Assembly: GCA_964567995.1 (NCBI GenBank)
Contig: CAZMOB010000001.1
Coordinates: forward strand, 62,001 to 126,000
From: JAGOTP01 sp964567995
GTDB lineage: Bacteria; Patescibacteriota; Patescibacteriia; 2-12-FULL-60-25
Length of the DNA stretch: 64,000 bases
Direction of reading: 5' to 3'
In this document: one piece after another, positions 41,381-49,857 of the stretch
Layout of the letters: each line of letters begins with the position of its first letter
Numbering within the stretch: the first letter of the stretch is position 1
Translations under genes and position numbers: made by a program
The notes under the pieces: generated by a model
The model's input: only the letters and a program-made list of their open reading frames with translations
Databases searched by the model: none
What the model was told of the DNA's origin: nothing

Positions 41381-41457
41381 GCATCCCTAGCTCAGCTGGA
41401 TAGAGCGCTTCCCTCCGAAGGAAGAGGTCAGACGTTCGAATCGTCTGGGGTGCACCA
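41381..41457 (+). tRNA. tRNA-Arg(CCG)
   Basis: Acceptor GCATCCC/GGGGTGC, anticodon stem CTTCC/GGAAG around CTCCGAA (anticodon CCG), T-loop TTCGAAT and encoded CCA. Confidence 0.94.
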
Positions 41458-41460
41458 CGT

Positions 41461-41490
41461 AAAATCCACGTTTATAGCGTGGTTTTTGTT
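41461..41490 (+). terminator. Terminator after tRNA-Arg
   Basis: AAAATCCACG-tttatag-CGTGGTTTTTG. Confidence 0.8.
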
Positions 41491-41580
41491 ATGAATTAAA
41501 AGCCGTAACGTATCCCTCAAATGACGTAAAAGCCCTAGTTTGCTATGACACAGCGAATTTGGTGTGTTACCGTATCGTTT

Positions 41581-42588
41581 ATGCCGAGAGAAGTTTTTGA
41601 TGGAAATGGACAATCTCAGCCCCCTGAAGTTGATTCGTCCCGTATAGAACGATTTCGTTCAGAGCGCGATAGGGATCAGCGTTGGTTTATTCCAGAAGAG
41701 CAGTTCGAAGCTCTTATTGCATCGGTCAATTTTCCTCGATTGCGAGAGCTCGCTTCTTCTTTGACAAGAAGAAGCGGTCTTTCTCTAGAGGAGATTAATT
41801 TTTTGGTATCAGGTGATATTTATCAGTTTGATAATCCCTTTAATTTGGGGTGTTTTATTCCTGAGGGAAATCTCATCTGTCTCAATGGAGACTCTCTTCA
41901 GAAAGGGACGAGACTCTTGAAGAATGCCTATGGCCGCGAACTGCCTACTTATGAGGTACTGTTAAGATTGCGCACACTTGAGGTTTTAATCCATGAAGAA
42001 ATTCACGCTCTTTCTTATACAAGGCTCGATCGTTGGCACGAGGATGTTAAAATAAGTGATCCTTTCCGTAAGGACAGTGGCACGTCTGGTGGATATGAAG
42101 GCAAGCAATCCGGATATCACTCTCTCATACGAACCACTGACCCTAAAGATGCGCGGTACCCTAAAAAAACATCCTCATTTGAACTGTTCGATGAAGGTGT
42201 TACCGAAAAAATAGCTCAAGAGTTATTCGCAAAATACCTGGAAGAAGAGGATGATATTGATATCAGTGACATCGCCCTCTATCGACGTTTTCTTCAAATC
42301 CATGGAAAAGAAGCAAACCCTTATGCAGAGTTGATAAAACTCGTTGAGAGCGTTGTGCGAAAGATCGCACAATCTTCTGGCTTTGATGGAACGACTGTAT
42401 GGCAATCCATTATTCGTAGTAAATTTGAAGGACTAGACCTGCAAGACATACTGCTTCGTCATGAAATTGATGCGCATGTATTTAAGGGATTTATGGAAGA
42501 GCTTGTCGCGCTAAACTCTCGTGGCGATGCGATTGAGAGCTGTATTCAACGCGTACAATCTGATTCTCCTCCTAACGCAAATCCTTAA
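41581..42588 (+). CDS. Zincin-like protein with HEEIH motif
   Basis: The 335-aa protein carries H-E-E-I-H in EVLIHEEIHALSY (about residues 138-150), a zinc-metallopeptidase motif, and a downstream ELFDEGVTEKIAQEL that offers the third-ligand Glu. The rest is charged and mostly helical, with no signal peptide, so it is probably cytoplasmic. The in-frame ATG at 41545 would add 12 residues; I prefer 41581, but neither has a ribosome-binding site. I do not recognise the family by name. Confidence 0.7.
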   Translation: MPREVFDGNGQSQPPEVDSSRIERFRSERDRDQRWFIPEEQFEALIASVNFPRLRELASSLTRRSGLSLEEINFLVSGDIYQFDNPFNLGCFIPEGNLICLNGDSLQKGTRLLKNAYGRELPTYEVLLRLRTLEVLIHEEIHALSYTRLDRWHEDVKISDPFRKDSGTSGGYEGKQSGYHSLIRTTDPKDARYPKKTSSFELFDEGVTEKIAQELFAKYLEEEDDIDISDIALYRRFLQIHGKEANPYAELIKLVESVVRKIAQSSGFDGTTVWQSIIRSKFEGLDLQDILLRHEIDAHVFKGFMEELVALNSRGDAIESCIQRVQSDSPPNANP

Positions 42589-42613
42589 CTGCTACCTACA
42601 TTATTCCACATCG

Positions 42614-42639
42614 CCGTTAGAACTTCGTCTCTTAGAGTG
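42614..42639 (+). repeat. Direct repeat, left copy
   Basis: The 26-bp word CCGTTAGAACTTCGTCTCTT (and on to GTG) matches 43022-43047 at 24 of 26 positions. The two copies flank the small zinc-ribbon gene. Confidence 0.75.
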
Positions 42640-42759
42640 TGCCATGGAAAACACGACTTAATACAATAAGTATCGTGTTTTTTCGTTTCCAGGAATAGAC
42701 CATTGCCGTCTGGTTATTGCCTATTTCCATCAATTCAAGCTATCGTTAAGTAGAATAGT

Positions 42760-42990
42760 ATGCCTACGCAAACAAACGAACATACCTTATGCAAAATCTG
42801 CAATCACCTCTGGGATAACCACACATTACAAGGTCTGGCACCAGAGGGGGAGATCCCACTTTCAGGAACATACCATTGTCCAGTTGAAGGCTGCACTTGC
42901 AGCTCAACGTGGAGCATAGCTCCAGAGCTACTAGAGAAATTTGAAGCGTTTAATCAAGAAAAAAGGCAAAAACAAATCAACAAAGAATAG
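42760..42990 (+). CDS. Small zinc-ribbon protein
   Basis: The 76-aa protein has two cysteine clusters: CKIC near residue 11 and CPVEGCTC near residue 40, a pattern that binds one zinc. The C-terminus is a Lys/Gln-rich helix (FNQEKRQKQINKE). The gene lies between two 26-bp direct repeats. No family is recognised. Confidence 0.6.
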   Translation: MPTQTNEHTLCKICNHLWDNHTLQGLAPEGEIPLSGTYHCPVEGCTCSSTWSIAPELLEKFEAFNQEKRQKQINKE

Positions 42991-43021
42991 CCTTAAATAC
43001 CCTTGTCATCAACCGCGATAA

Positions 43022-43047
43022 CCGTTAGGACTTCGTCTCTTAGGGTG
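43022..43047 (+). repeat. Direct repeat, right copy
   Basis: Matches 42614-42639 with two A/G differences, 408 bp apart in the same orientation. Confidence 0.75.
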
Positions 43048-43142
43048 CATCTTGAAGGGGACTGAGTTTTTGTTTGTGGGAGTTCTTGGCAATGACTTGA
43101 AATGATTCTTTAGGTTCAATCGCTAGTTACATTTACTCAACA

Positions 43143-44057
43143 TTATTCATGCAAGGGTTCAGGAGGCTCTGCGTAGATAAGTTCAGCAAATTCAGCTTTA
43201 TTTTGAAGGTTTATATCGCGTGTTACGATTACGACAGGTGATCTCGGCATCTTTCTCATTACTTCAATGACGCTGGCAAGGTAGCGGTCATCGTTATTGT
43301 TAAAATCAAACCAGGATAAAGTCGCAGTTTCTTTTGGTTCAGTTGCAAAAGCTATTAACCTACTTAGCCCGGTAACCAACGTAATACCTTCAGTCAAGCG
43401 GCCACGAGTTCGATATCCCTTTATGGTGCGGATTAGCGTCTCCGCTTTTGAGCGCACTTCTTCAGAACGATGATTGATTTTTAAAGCGTCCAGTTCGGAT
43501 AAAACAGTTGGCGTTAGGGCTATGGTAAACTTTGCGACATCGGTAAAGCGCCACTGATTAAGATGGGTGTTATATAAAAGGGCATTTGTGTCTGGTATAT
43601 ATACCGCCTCATGGTCAGGTAAGACATGGTATAAGGAGCTAATCATCCCAACTTGTTGATCGATCGCTTGATATGCTTCCGTCAAAACCCCTTGAGTATC
43701 GTCATTATGCCGGTTACGATTTTGCTCGATAGCCTTCTTTACACTGGCTTCATACTGGTTGAGTTGACGAGCGTCTTTAGAGGGCTGGTCTTTGAGTAAA
43801 ATACGGATCGTTTCACAAAACTTGCCATAGTTCTCGATCGCCTTAGACTGAATTTGCCGCCCCGTCTCCTGTAAAGGGCTCCAGAAAAAATCTCCCCCAG
43901 CCATAATGACTAGTCTATGCGGTCTTTCATAGCGAAGAGAGGAATGCTTTGAAACAAGCTCCTTCAAGTCTATTTTAATAGCTTCAGCGCGATCTTTGAG
44001 CCTATCGATTACTGTACGCATACCTTCCAAGAGACAGGAGTCGAGTACCTCTGTCAA
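43143..44057 (-). CDS. PIN-domain protein
   Basis: The 304-aa protein has an N-terminal helical half (1-150) and a C-terminal PIN domain (about 150-295): VYIPDTNALLY holds the first acidic residue, LTPTVLSELDAL the second, and RDINLQNKAEFA the last, the D/E-D-D triad typical of PIN nucleases. This PhoH-type order, with no ATPase part, suggests an RNase rather than a PhoH fusion. No antitoxin-like ORF is adjacent, so a toxin role is not supported. Confidence 0.8.
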   Translation of the reverse strand: MTEVLDSCLLEGMRTVIDRLKDRAEAIKIDLKELVSKHSSLRYERPHRLVIMAGGDFFWSPLQETGRQIQSKAIENYGKFCETIRILLKDQPSKDARQLNQYEASVKKAIEQNRNRHNDDTQGVLTEAYQAIDQQVGMISSLYHVLPDHEAVYIPDTNALLYNTHLNQWRFTDVAKFTIALTPTVLSELDALKINHRSEEVRSKAETLIRTIKGYRTRGRLTEGITLVTGLSRLIAFATEPKETATLSWFDFNNNDDRYLASVIEVMRKMPRSPVVIVTRDINLQNKAEFAELIYAEPPEPLHE

Positions 44058-44132
44058 ATCAAGGAAAAATCAAAAAAAATACACGCACGTCGGATACGAC
44101 TTCAAATAACGCCCCCTGGGAGTCCAAGGTCA

Positions 44133-44161
44133 AAGGTGGGTAAATTATCTTTACCCACCTT
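44133..44161. other. Perfect 12-bp inverted repeat
   Basis: AAGGTGGGTAAA (44133-44144) pairs with TTTACCCACCTT (44150-44161). It sits between the phosphotransferase stop and the PIN start; without a T-run it may be a processing or operator site. Confidence 0.6.
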
Positions 44162-44270
44162 AAACCATGACCCTTATTTCAATGACAAGTTCCAGGATCA
44201 CGTGGTACGGCCGTTTACGATCCAGGTCAATCCTAATTTTGCTGATAGCAATTGAATGATCTTGTTTTCA

Positions 44271-45197
44271 TTATGTATCTTTTTGTTCCCACCAATAAGA
44301 ATAGAGCGACTCATTTTTGATATATTTCTCCATAAGTACAAGCAGTCTTTGATTTCTCCAGAGCTGTAAGTTTGATGATTTCCCATTACCGCTCGTCCAC
44401 CAGATCGCCTTCAAGAGAAAAAGAGGGTCGAAAAGATCCTTTATGCTCCAAGTACTGCCTTGAAGAGCGTAAGTGTCAACAACTTTCAAATAGCGCTTAA
44501 GCTGAGATTCGGAAAACCATGACCATCTTTGGAAGCCCTGGACAGGTTCTTTAGGAAACCAGTAGGGAGTTGTGATGGGATTCAGTATGTCGTATCCGAT
44601 TGGTCCAGAGAAATGGTCCTCCAGATCAATAATTCCTTTTTCAAGAATGTTATTAGGAAGAAAATCGCCGTGCGTAAAACAGATGGGAGCATTTCCTAAG
44701 TCTAGGAGGATTTTATTCCAAGCTTTTGTAATCTTTTTCTTCTCAAGGGGTAAGTCGTTGATGAGATTATGCAAACCGACATTTTTAGCTAATATGTTTG
44801 AATCAATAGATGTATGTTTAATCGTCAATTCTTGTGCAGCATGAAAGCGTACGATGATGCTCAGAAACTGATCGAATGACTTGCTGCTGATGCATCCAGT
44901 CTCAATCATTTCTTTATCGAATCGCTGACCAAATGTCGTTTTGCCCATTGATTCTTCAATCCAATACGTTAACCCACCTAGTGATCCTTCAGCTATTACT
45001 GGGGCAATCGGAAACCCTTTATGAAGTAATTGCTTGTGGAGACCCAGTTCCACCTCTACCTCACTCGGTTGCCCAATGCGGAGATACTTAGAGCTATCAA
45101 CGCTCGCATAGATACTTGTGCCATGTCGGCGATCTTTGACATGCTTAAATAGTTCTCCCTCGATCTCGATAATCTCCACAGAGGAGTTATGGTCCAT
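44271..45197 (-). CDS. APH/choline-kinase-like phosphotransferase
   Basis: The 308-aa product from MDHNSSVEIIEIEGELF has the APH catalytic pair: CFTHGDFLPNNIL (H-G-D-x-x-x-x-N) and GIIDLEDHFSGP (metal-binding Asp). The N-lobe carries a nucleotide strand and DRRHGTSIYASVD. I chose 45197 because a TATAAT box ends 6 nt before it, so transcription starts at the ATG; a longer frame to 45242 would lie upstream of that start. Substrate unknown. Confidence 0.8.
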   Translation of the reverse strand: MDHNSSVEIIEIEGELFKHVKDRRHGTSIYASVDSSKYLRIGQPSEVEVELGLHKQLLHKGFPIAPVIAEGSLGGLTYWIEESMGKTTFGQRFDKEMIETGCISSKSFDQFLSIIVRFHAAQELTIKHTSIDSNILAKNVGLHNLINDLPLEKKKITKAWNKILLDLGNAPICFTHGDFLPNNILEKGIIDLEDHFSGPIGYDILNPITTPYWFPKEPVQGFQRWSWFSESQLKRYLKVVDTYALQGSTWSIKDLFDPLFLLKAIWWTSGNGKSSNLQLWRNQRLLVLMEKYIKNESLYSYWWEQKDT

Positions 45198-45203
45198 ATA
45201 ATC

Positions 45204-45232
45204 ATTATACAGAGCGGATATGAGGATGCGAA
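45204..45232 (-). promoter_or_regulatory. Leaderless promoter of the 45197 gene
   Basis: On the minus strand TTCGCA (45227-45232), 17 bp, TATAAT (45204-45209), then 6 nt to the ATG. Confidence 0.75.
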
Positions 45233-45369
45233 CTCCTAGCAACGATTATAGATAGATATACGCAATCTCCCTGAGTCATTATATGGCAACGCACCCGAGC
45301 AGGGATCCAAGCAAGAAAGCTGGGGGCGCTGCCGCGAGTGCGGAAAGGAAGGGGTTTGATTGTCTGCGG

Positions 45370-46086
45370 CTACAGGCCGTCCTCGTTCGTGCAGCGGCCG
45401 ATCTGGCCGTCTCGCCAGGCGATCGGGCGCCAGGCTTGGGGAAGGCGCACACTGTCGGGACTCGTGCCCCTTCGGACGCACATCAGCCACCATGTCTCGT
45501 CGAACGTGGCGGCTCGACCCAGGGAGTCCGTTACGGAGAGCGTGCCGATCGTCGTGGCGGCATCACTCCCTTCTCGGATCTCGTTCCGTCCTCCTGCGGT
45601 GAGGCTGGTCAGGACGTACGTTCTCTCATCCCGCAGGTTCCAGCTCGAGGTGAGGAGACTGCTTGATGAGGTACCGGTTTCCCGGGAGAGCGGGAGCCTC
45701 CAGAAGGTGTAGGCGAAGAAGCCCTCGCCCCAGGTGCGCTGCTGCATGCGTGACAGGACGCCGCAGGCGCTGAGCAGATACCCACGAGCTCGGAACTGGG
45801 GACCCTGATAGGCGCGTGGATTGTACTGGACCCAGGCTGAATCTGGTTCCGGTGCCACGGTCGTCGTCGGAAGGTCTGTCCCTCTTCCGTGCAGGTATTG
45901 CTGGACCATGACCAGGGCGAAGTAATCGCTCAGGGTGGGCTTGCACGTATCGTCTCCGGCGACGACGTCAGGGCTCACCCGCGCGTCGGAAATATGGGTG
46001 TTGGTCGAGCTGCTCTGGTCGGCGCAGCCCGCCATGATGAGGGAGAGGCAGAGGGTCGAGAGAGCGAGGCTGAACGTACGGCGCAT
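45370..46086 (-). CDS. Orphan lipoprotein, 238 aa
   Basis: The product starts MRRTFSLALSTLCLSLIMAGC, a lipoprotein signal with Cys21, after AAGGAG at 6 nt spacing. The mature part has Cys residues (CKPTLSDYF; LSACGVLSRM; CVRRGTS; GRCTNEDGL) and Trp-rich strands (FFAYTFWRLPL; TWWLMCVRRG), suggesting a folded extracytoplasmic domain. I do not recognise it. The long frame to 46437 on the same strand upstream is not part of the gene. GC-rich and stand-alone, like the other orphan cassettes. Confidence 0.7.
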   Translation of the reverse strand: MRRTFSLALSTLCLSLIMAGCADQSSSTNTHISDARVSPDVVAGDDTCKPTLSDYFALVMVQQYLHGRGTDLPTTTVAPEPDSAWVQYNPRAYQGPQFRARGYLLSACGVLSRMQQRTWGEGFFAYTFWRLPLSRETGTSSSSLLTSSWNLRDERTYVLTSLTAGGRNEIREGSDAATTIGTLSVTDSLGRAATFDETWWLMCVRRGTSPDSVRLPQAWRPIAWRDGQIGRCTNEDGL

Positions 46087-46163
46087 GCACGACTCCTTCG
46101 TGAGGGATACTTGTTGTTTCCGCTGAAGGGCATCCTCAGCAGAGAACGCAGAAACGCTAGCAT

Positions 46164-46191
46164 AATATAGTATAGAAAACAATGTTTTGAA
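46164..46191 (-). promoter_or_regulatory. Candidate promoter of the 46086 gene
   Basis: On the minus strand TTCAAA (46186-46191), 16 bp, TATATT (46164-46169). Confidence 0.5.
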
Positions 46192-46193
46192 GA

Positions 46194-46240
46194 ACGCCCG
46201 CCGCTGGAGAGCGGAGGGAGCTCTTCGGTCGGACGGGCGT
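46194..46240 (-). terminator. Layered terminator of the 46628 gene
   Basis: ACGCCCG (46194-46200) pairs with CGGGCGT (46234-46240), with CCGCT/AGCGG nested; TTCTTC follows on the minus strand. It lies just upstream of the 46086 promoter. Confidence 0.75.
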
Positions 46241-46244
46241 GCGC

Positions 46245-46628
46245 TCAGTCGCAGTAGATGTGCGTCTCTGAGCTGATCAGGGTGATAGTAGCACCTCCTT
46301 TCCTTGCTTCTAGTTCGAAGACTTTCACGATTTCCCAGCCAGCCAGGCCTCTTTTCTGGCTGAGCTTGGTCCGCAGGCGCCAGCCGGTCTCTCTGATGTC
46401 GGTGGTGAGGATCTTGCGAGTCCTCAACTTTTTCCATCGGATCGTGATCCCGTTCTTCTTCCGATCGAGAGAGATCAGGCTGTAGACCGCGCTGCCGCTC
46501 GGCTTGACCCAGAACCCCAGCACATGAAGATGTGGTCGGGGATTGAGTTTTTTGAAGTCTCTCTCCGTGAACCAGGGCGGTGCCGCTGCCCGCTTCTTCG
46601 ACTTCTGTTTCTTGTGTGGTCGTGCCAT
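46245..46628 (-). CDS. Basic orphan protein, 127 aa
   Basis: GAGGAGG precedes the ATG at 46628. The protein starts with a very basic segment (MARPHKKQKSKKRAAAPP) and continues as alternating strands with many Lys/Arg (SLISLDRKKNGITIRWKKL; VKVFELEARKGGATITLIS). The charge suggests nucleic-acid binding, but no fold is recognised. It is one of the GC-rich, stand-alone genes, with its own promoter and terminator. Confidence 0.6.
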   Translation of the reverse strand: MARPHKKQKSKKRAAAPPWFTERDFKKLNPRPHLHVLGFWVKPSGSAVYSLISLDRKKNGITIRWKKLRTRKILTTDIRETGWRLRTKLSQKRGLAGWEIVKVFELEARKGGATITLISSETHIYCD

Positions 46629-46678
46629 TGGTCCTCCTCGTGGACGAACGTCTCTGCTAGAGAAGAAAGAGCGGATAT

Positions 46679-46708
46679 ACGCTACTGCCTGTGAACGGAG
46701 AAGGTCAA
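46679..46708 (-). promoter_or_regulatory. Candidate promoter of the 46628 gene
   Basis: On the minus strand TTGACC (46703-46708), 18 bp, TAGCGT (46679-46684). Confidence 0.4.
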
Positions 46709-46785
46709 TATTGGATAGATCAGTCTTCGGAGGAGCTATTTCGGATCCGGCTTGGACAGGTTAGACTGATTGTACCGATCTTCTT

Positions 46786-47631
46786 ATGTCTGGACTCAGT
46801 ACCCTGTTCAAAACAAGTCGTCCGCGTTTTTGGATCTATTTGCTTGGCCCCGTTCTTCTTGGGTCTGTGGCCGCGCTGACTTCGGGTGGTCGATTATCTT
46901 GGTTGGCGGTCTGTGCGCTTCTGGTTTTTACCTTTCCAGCCAACCTCTTTCTCTATGGAATCAATGACATTTTTGATCAAGAAACGGATCGGTTGAATCC
47001 AAAAAAACAAGGGTATGAGACCCTGCTTGATCCTCGTAGCGTGAAGCGGTTGTTGTGGGCGATTGTCTTGGGGATTGTTCCGGCAGTTTTACTTTTCCTT
47101 TTCCTGCCACGACCGGCTTTGATTGCCTTCTTACTCTTTCTGTTCTTGGGCGCCTTCTATTCCGCGCCACCAATTCGTGCCAAGGCCATTCCTTTCCTCG
47201 ATTCTGCGTTCAATAGTCTGTATCTGATGCCAGGATTGGTTGCTTGGTATGCCTTCGGTGGGGAAGCGATTTCTTGGCCAGTGATCGGTGCAGGAGCGCT
47301 TTGGTGTATGGCGATGCATGCGTATTCAGCGATTCCGGATATCGAAGCTGACCAAACGAGCACGCTGCAAACAGTTGCGACCATACTCGGCAAAAATGGC
47401 ACGCTCACGTTTTGCCTTCTGTTGTATGTTGCATCCGCCGGGCTGTTCTACGTCGCTTCGCCGGGAACGGTGCCGCTTATCCTTGGGATTGTCTACATTC
47501 TTCTCATGTTGCGTAGCCTTCGAACACGAACCACAAGTGAGTTATTTACTTTGTACCGGCTGTTCCCGTGGGTGAATGCGCTGGTTGGATTTGGTCTGTT
47601 TTGGTGGATTGTCGTAACCAAGTCTTCATAA
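46786..47631 (+). CDS. UbiA-family prenyltransferase, probable lycopene elongase
   Basis: The 281-aa membrane protein has the two UbiA aspartate motifs: NLFLYGINDIFDQETDRLNP (N-D-x-x-D-x-x-x-D, about residues 45-65) and AYSAIPDIEADQTSTLQT, with eight to nine hydrophobic segments. UbiA members next to crt genes and cruF add C5 units to lycopene (LyeJ/CrtEb type) to make C50 carotenoids. Its 3' end overlaps the convergent cruF by 86 bp. Other UbiA roles (quinone or heme) are possible, but no such genes lie nearby. Confidence 0.8.
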   Translation: MSGLSTLFKTSRPRFWIYLLGPVLLGSVAALTSGGRLSWLAVCALLVFTFPANLFLYGINDIFDQETDRLNPKKQGYETLLDPRSVKRLLWAIVLGIVPAVLLFLFLPRPALIAFLLFLFLGAFYSAPPIRAKAIPFLDSAFNSLYLMPGLVAWYAFGGEAISWPVIGAGALWCMAMHAYSAIPDIEADQTSTLQTVATILGKNGTLTFCLLLYVASAGLFYVASPGTVPLILGIVYILLMLRSLRTRTTSELFTLYRLFPWVNALVGFGLFWWIVVTKSS

Positions 47632-48346
47632 AAAAGACAATGAGTCCGATCCCGATCAGGGAAGGAATGATCTGGTGAAGGTTGCTCGTGACGCCTACCC
47701 AGAATGCAAGTTGTGCTGATGGACCAACAAGAAAAGGAAAAATACGCGGAACGCTGCGTGAGAAGCTCGCTCGTTGAAGCGCGAAAAGAGCGATGCCACC
47801 CGTGAGAATCCAGCCAGCAAAATTCGTCCAGGGAACACCGTAGTACACGCCACCTTCTCTATAGCTCCATAAACCGATCGCTACGGCTCCTGGATCAAGC
47901 ACGAGATCGAGTCCGATAAGAAGCGCGGCCGCTAGCAGCAACTGCTGTATTCGCGAAGATGAGCTCAGCCAACTTCGACTTGCAAAAAACGCGATGAGAA
48001 CGAATGGAGCCCAAGCAAAAGGCGTTGTCCATGGCACGCCGGCAATCTGAAACGACGTGATCGACTGATAGGTGAATGACCCGTACGGAAAACCGGTTTG
48101 AACCCCGATGATTTCAATGAGAATCCCATAAAGACACAAGCCTGCGAGCAAGATCAAGCCTCTCTTTGTGCCATACCTTCGTAGAATCTCATGGAAACTA
48201 AGGGCGGCAACCGCAAGAACGGACACGGCCGAAGCGATTCCAAGATAGGTACTCGCAGTCGATTGGAATGTAGCGGCGCACCAGCCAACGACAAAAAAGA
48301 TCGCGTGAAGAAGAATCCAAAGCCAGACTGCTCGACGGTTCGTCAT
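47546..48346 (-). CDS. cruF: CruF-family carotenoid hydratase
   Basis: The 266-aa multi-pass membrane protein matches the CruF/DUF422 family: EIIGVQTGFPYGSFTYQ, LIGLDLVLDPGAVAIGLWSY and GGVYYGVPWTNFAGW. CruF enzymes hydrate the end groups of carotenoids (1',2' position; in haloarchaea C50 bacterioruberin). It is the last gene of the crtE-crtB-crtI-cruF run, overlapping crtI by four bases. Its end runs antisense into the UbiA gene. Confidence 0.88.
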   Translation of the reverse strand: MTNRRAVWLWILLHAIFFVVGWCAATFQSTASTYLGIASAVSVLAVAALSFHEILRRYGTKRGLILLAGLCLYGILIEIIGVQTGFPYGSFTYQSITSFQIAGVPWTTPFAWAPFVLIAFFASRSWLSSSSRIQQLLLAAALLIGLDLVLDPGAVAIGLWSYREGGVYYGVPWTNFAGWILTGGIALFALQRASFSRSVPRIFPFLVGPSAQLAFWVGVTSNLHQIIPSLIGIGLIVFFMKTWLRQSTKTDQIQPAHSPTGTAGTK

Positions 48347-49854
48347 AACGGCCGAGATTCGAGCCGGCTCAATCGATGTGAGTTTTTGATGCCATACAGA
48401 CGTTTGTAAACGAGTTCCGCGCTGGCGATAACCATCGGCATTCCAATACCGGGATTTGTGTTCGCGCCTACGTAATACAAGCCTTTCACTTTTTTACTGA
48501 TGTTATTTGGTCGGAAGGTCGCTGTTTGCCAGAGCGTGTGAGCGAGTCCAAGGGCACTTCCACCCAGACTATTGTAGCGTTCTTTAAAATCACGCACGCA
48601 GAACACCGCTTCTGTGACGATATGTGATCGTAGATCAGGAAGATCCATCATTTCTTCCATGAGCGTGAGAATCTTTTCGCGATAGTCACGTCGCACGTCT
48701 TCTGTATCGCTCAGTCCGGCTGCGATTGGAACAAGGACGAACAAATTTTCCATCCCAGCTGGGGCAACCGATGGATCTGTCACGCTCGGTGCACAGACGT
48801 AGAGTGAAGGATCATCTGGCCAAGCCGGCTGCTCAAATAATTGGTTGAATGTGTACTTCCAGTTCTTACAAAAGAGAAGATTGTGATGTTTCAAATTTGG
48901 CAGCTTTTTATCAATCCCTAAGTACAACATAAAGGCTGAAGGGGCGAGTGTGCGCTTCGACCAATACTTCGCTGTTCGTTCACGGGCTTCTTCGGGAAGA
49001 AGGTGCTGCTCCGTGTGCGCGATGTCTGCATTTGAGATAACGGCGTCTGCGTCGATCTCTTCACCGGAAGTAAGCGTGACCCCAACGGCTTTTCCATTCT
49101 CAATACGAATGCGTTCTACGTCCGCTTTCACCCTAAAGATGACTCCATACTTTTTCCCAATGTGCTCGAGTGCTTTTGGTAATTGGCCGATACCACCCAT
49201 CGGATAAAATACACCTTGTTTGAAGTCGATATGACTCATGAGAGAATACAATGCCGGCGTGCGGGCAGGGGAGCTACCCAAAAAGACCAACGTGTATTGT
49301 AATATTTTTCTTACCTCATCACTTTTAAACTGACGATTGATATACTTCTCCATCGACTCAAAAACATGGAGCTTCAGCCCGTCTTTCAAAATCTCACGAG
49401 TAAAAAAATCACGCAGTGAATCGTAGTTTTTATAGATGAAGCGATCACTCGAAATTTCATACTGTGTTTCGGCAGTTTCAAGATAGGTTTTCAGCTGTTG
49501 GCTGCAGCCTGGTTCAAGTTGCTCGAGCAGCGGAAGATCGCGCTTCAAATCGCCATACAAATCAATCCGCTTGGCTTTATCGTGAAAGAAGATGCGATAC
49601 GAAGGTTCGAGACGTTGGAGCTGATAATAGTCTTCCATCCGTTCGCCGAGCAGCTGAAAGAAGTGTTCAAAAAACTCTGGCATGAGATACCAAGAAGGAC
49701 CCATATCGAATGTAAACCCCTCTTTCTTCAAGACGGACGCACGTCCACCGAGCTGCTCATTCTTTTCAAGAACAATGACTTCGTTGCCAGAAGCTGCCAA
49801 GAGACAAGCTGTTGCCAGCCCACCCAACCCACTTCCGATGATGATGATTTTCAT
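48343..49854 (-). CDS. crtI: Phytoene desaturase
   Basis: The 503-aa flavoprotein starts with a dinucleotide fold, MKIIIIGSGLGGLATACLLA, then VIVLEKNEQLGGRASVLKKE, and ends with the CrtI tail YYVGANTNPGIGMPMV followed by IASAELVYKRL. CrtI-type enzymes convert phytoene to lycopene in one protein. It follows crtB by 3 bp, so the pair is co-transcribed. Confidence 0.93.
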   Translation of the reverse strand: MKIIIIGSGLGGLATACLLAASGNEVIVLEKNEQLGGRASVLKKEGFTFDMGPSWYLMPEFFEHFFQLLGERMEDYYQLQRLEPSYRIFFHDKAKRIDLYGDLKRDLPLLEQLEPGCSQQLKTYLETAETQYEISSDRFIYKNYDSLRDFFTREILKDGLKLHVFESMEKYINRQFKSDEVRKILQYTLVFLGSSPARTPALYSLMSHIDFKQGVFYPMGGIGQLPKALEHIGKKYGVIFRVKADVERIRIENGKAVGVTLTSGEEIDADAVISNADIAHTEQHLLPEEARERTAKYWSKRTLAPSAFMLYLGIDKKLPNLKHHNLLFCKNWKYTFNQLFEQPAWPDDPSLYVCAPSVTDPSVAPAGMENLFVLVPIAAGLSDTEDVRRDYREKILTLMEEMMDLPDLRSHIVTEAVFCVRDFKERYNSLGGSALGLAHTLWQTATFRPNNISKKVKGLYYVGANTNPGIGMPMVIASAELVYKRLYGIKNSHRLSRLESRPL

Positions 49855-49857
49855 AGA

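Noticed and set aside
42614..43047. CRISPR-like array
   Set aside because: Only two repeat copies, 408 bp apart, with a gene between them; no spacers of regular size and no cas genes.
43143..44057. PIN protein as a toxin-antitoxin module
   Set aside because: No small antitoxin-like gene is adjacent; the gene has a large N-terminal half and the closest neighbour is 200 bp away in an unrelated family.
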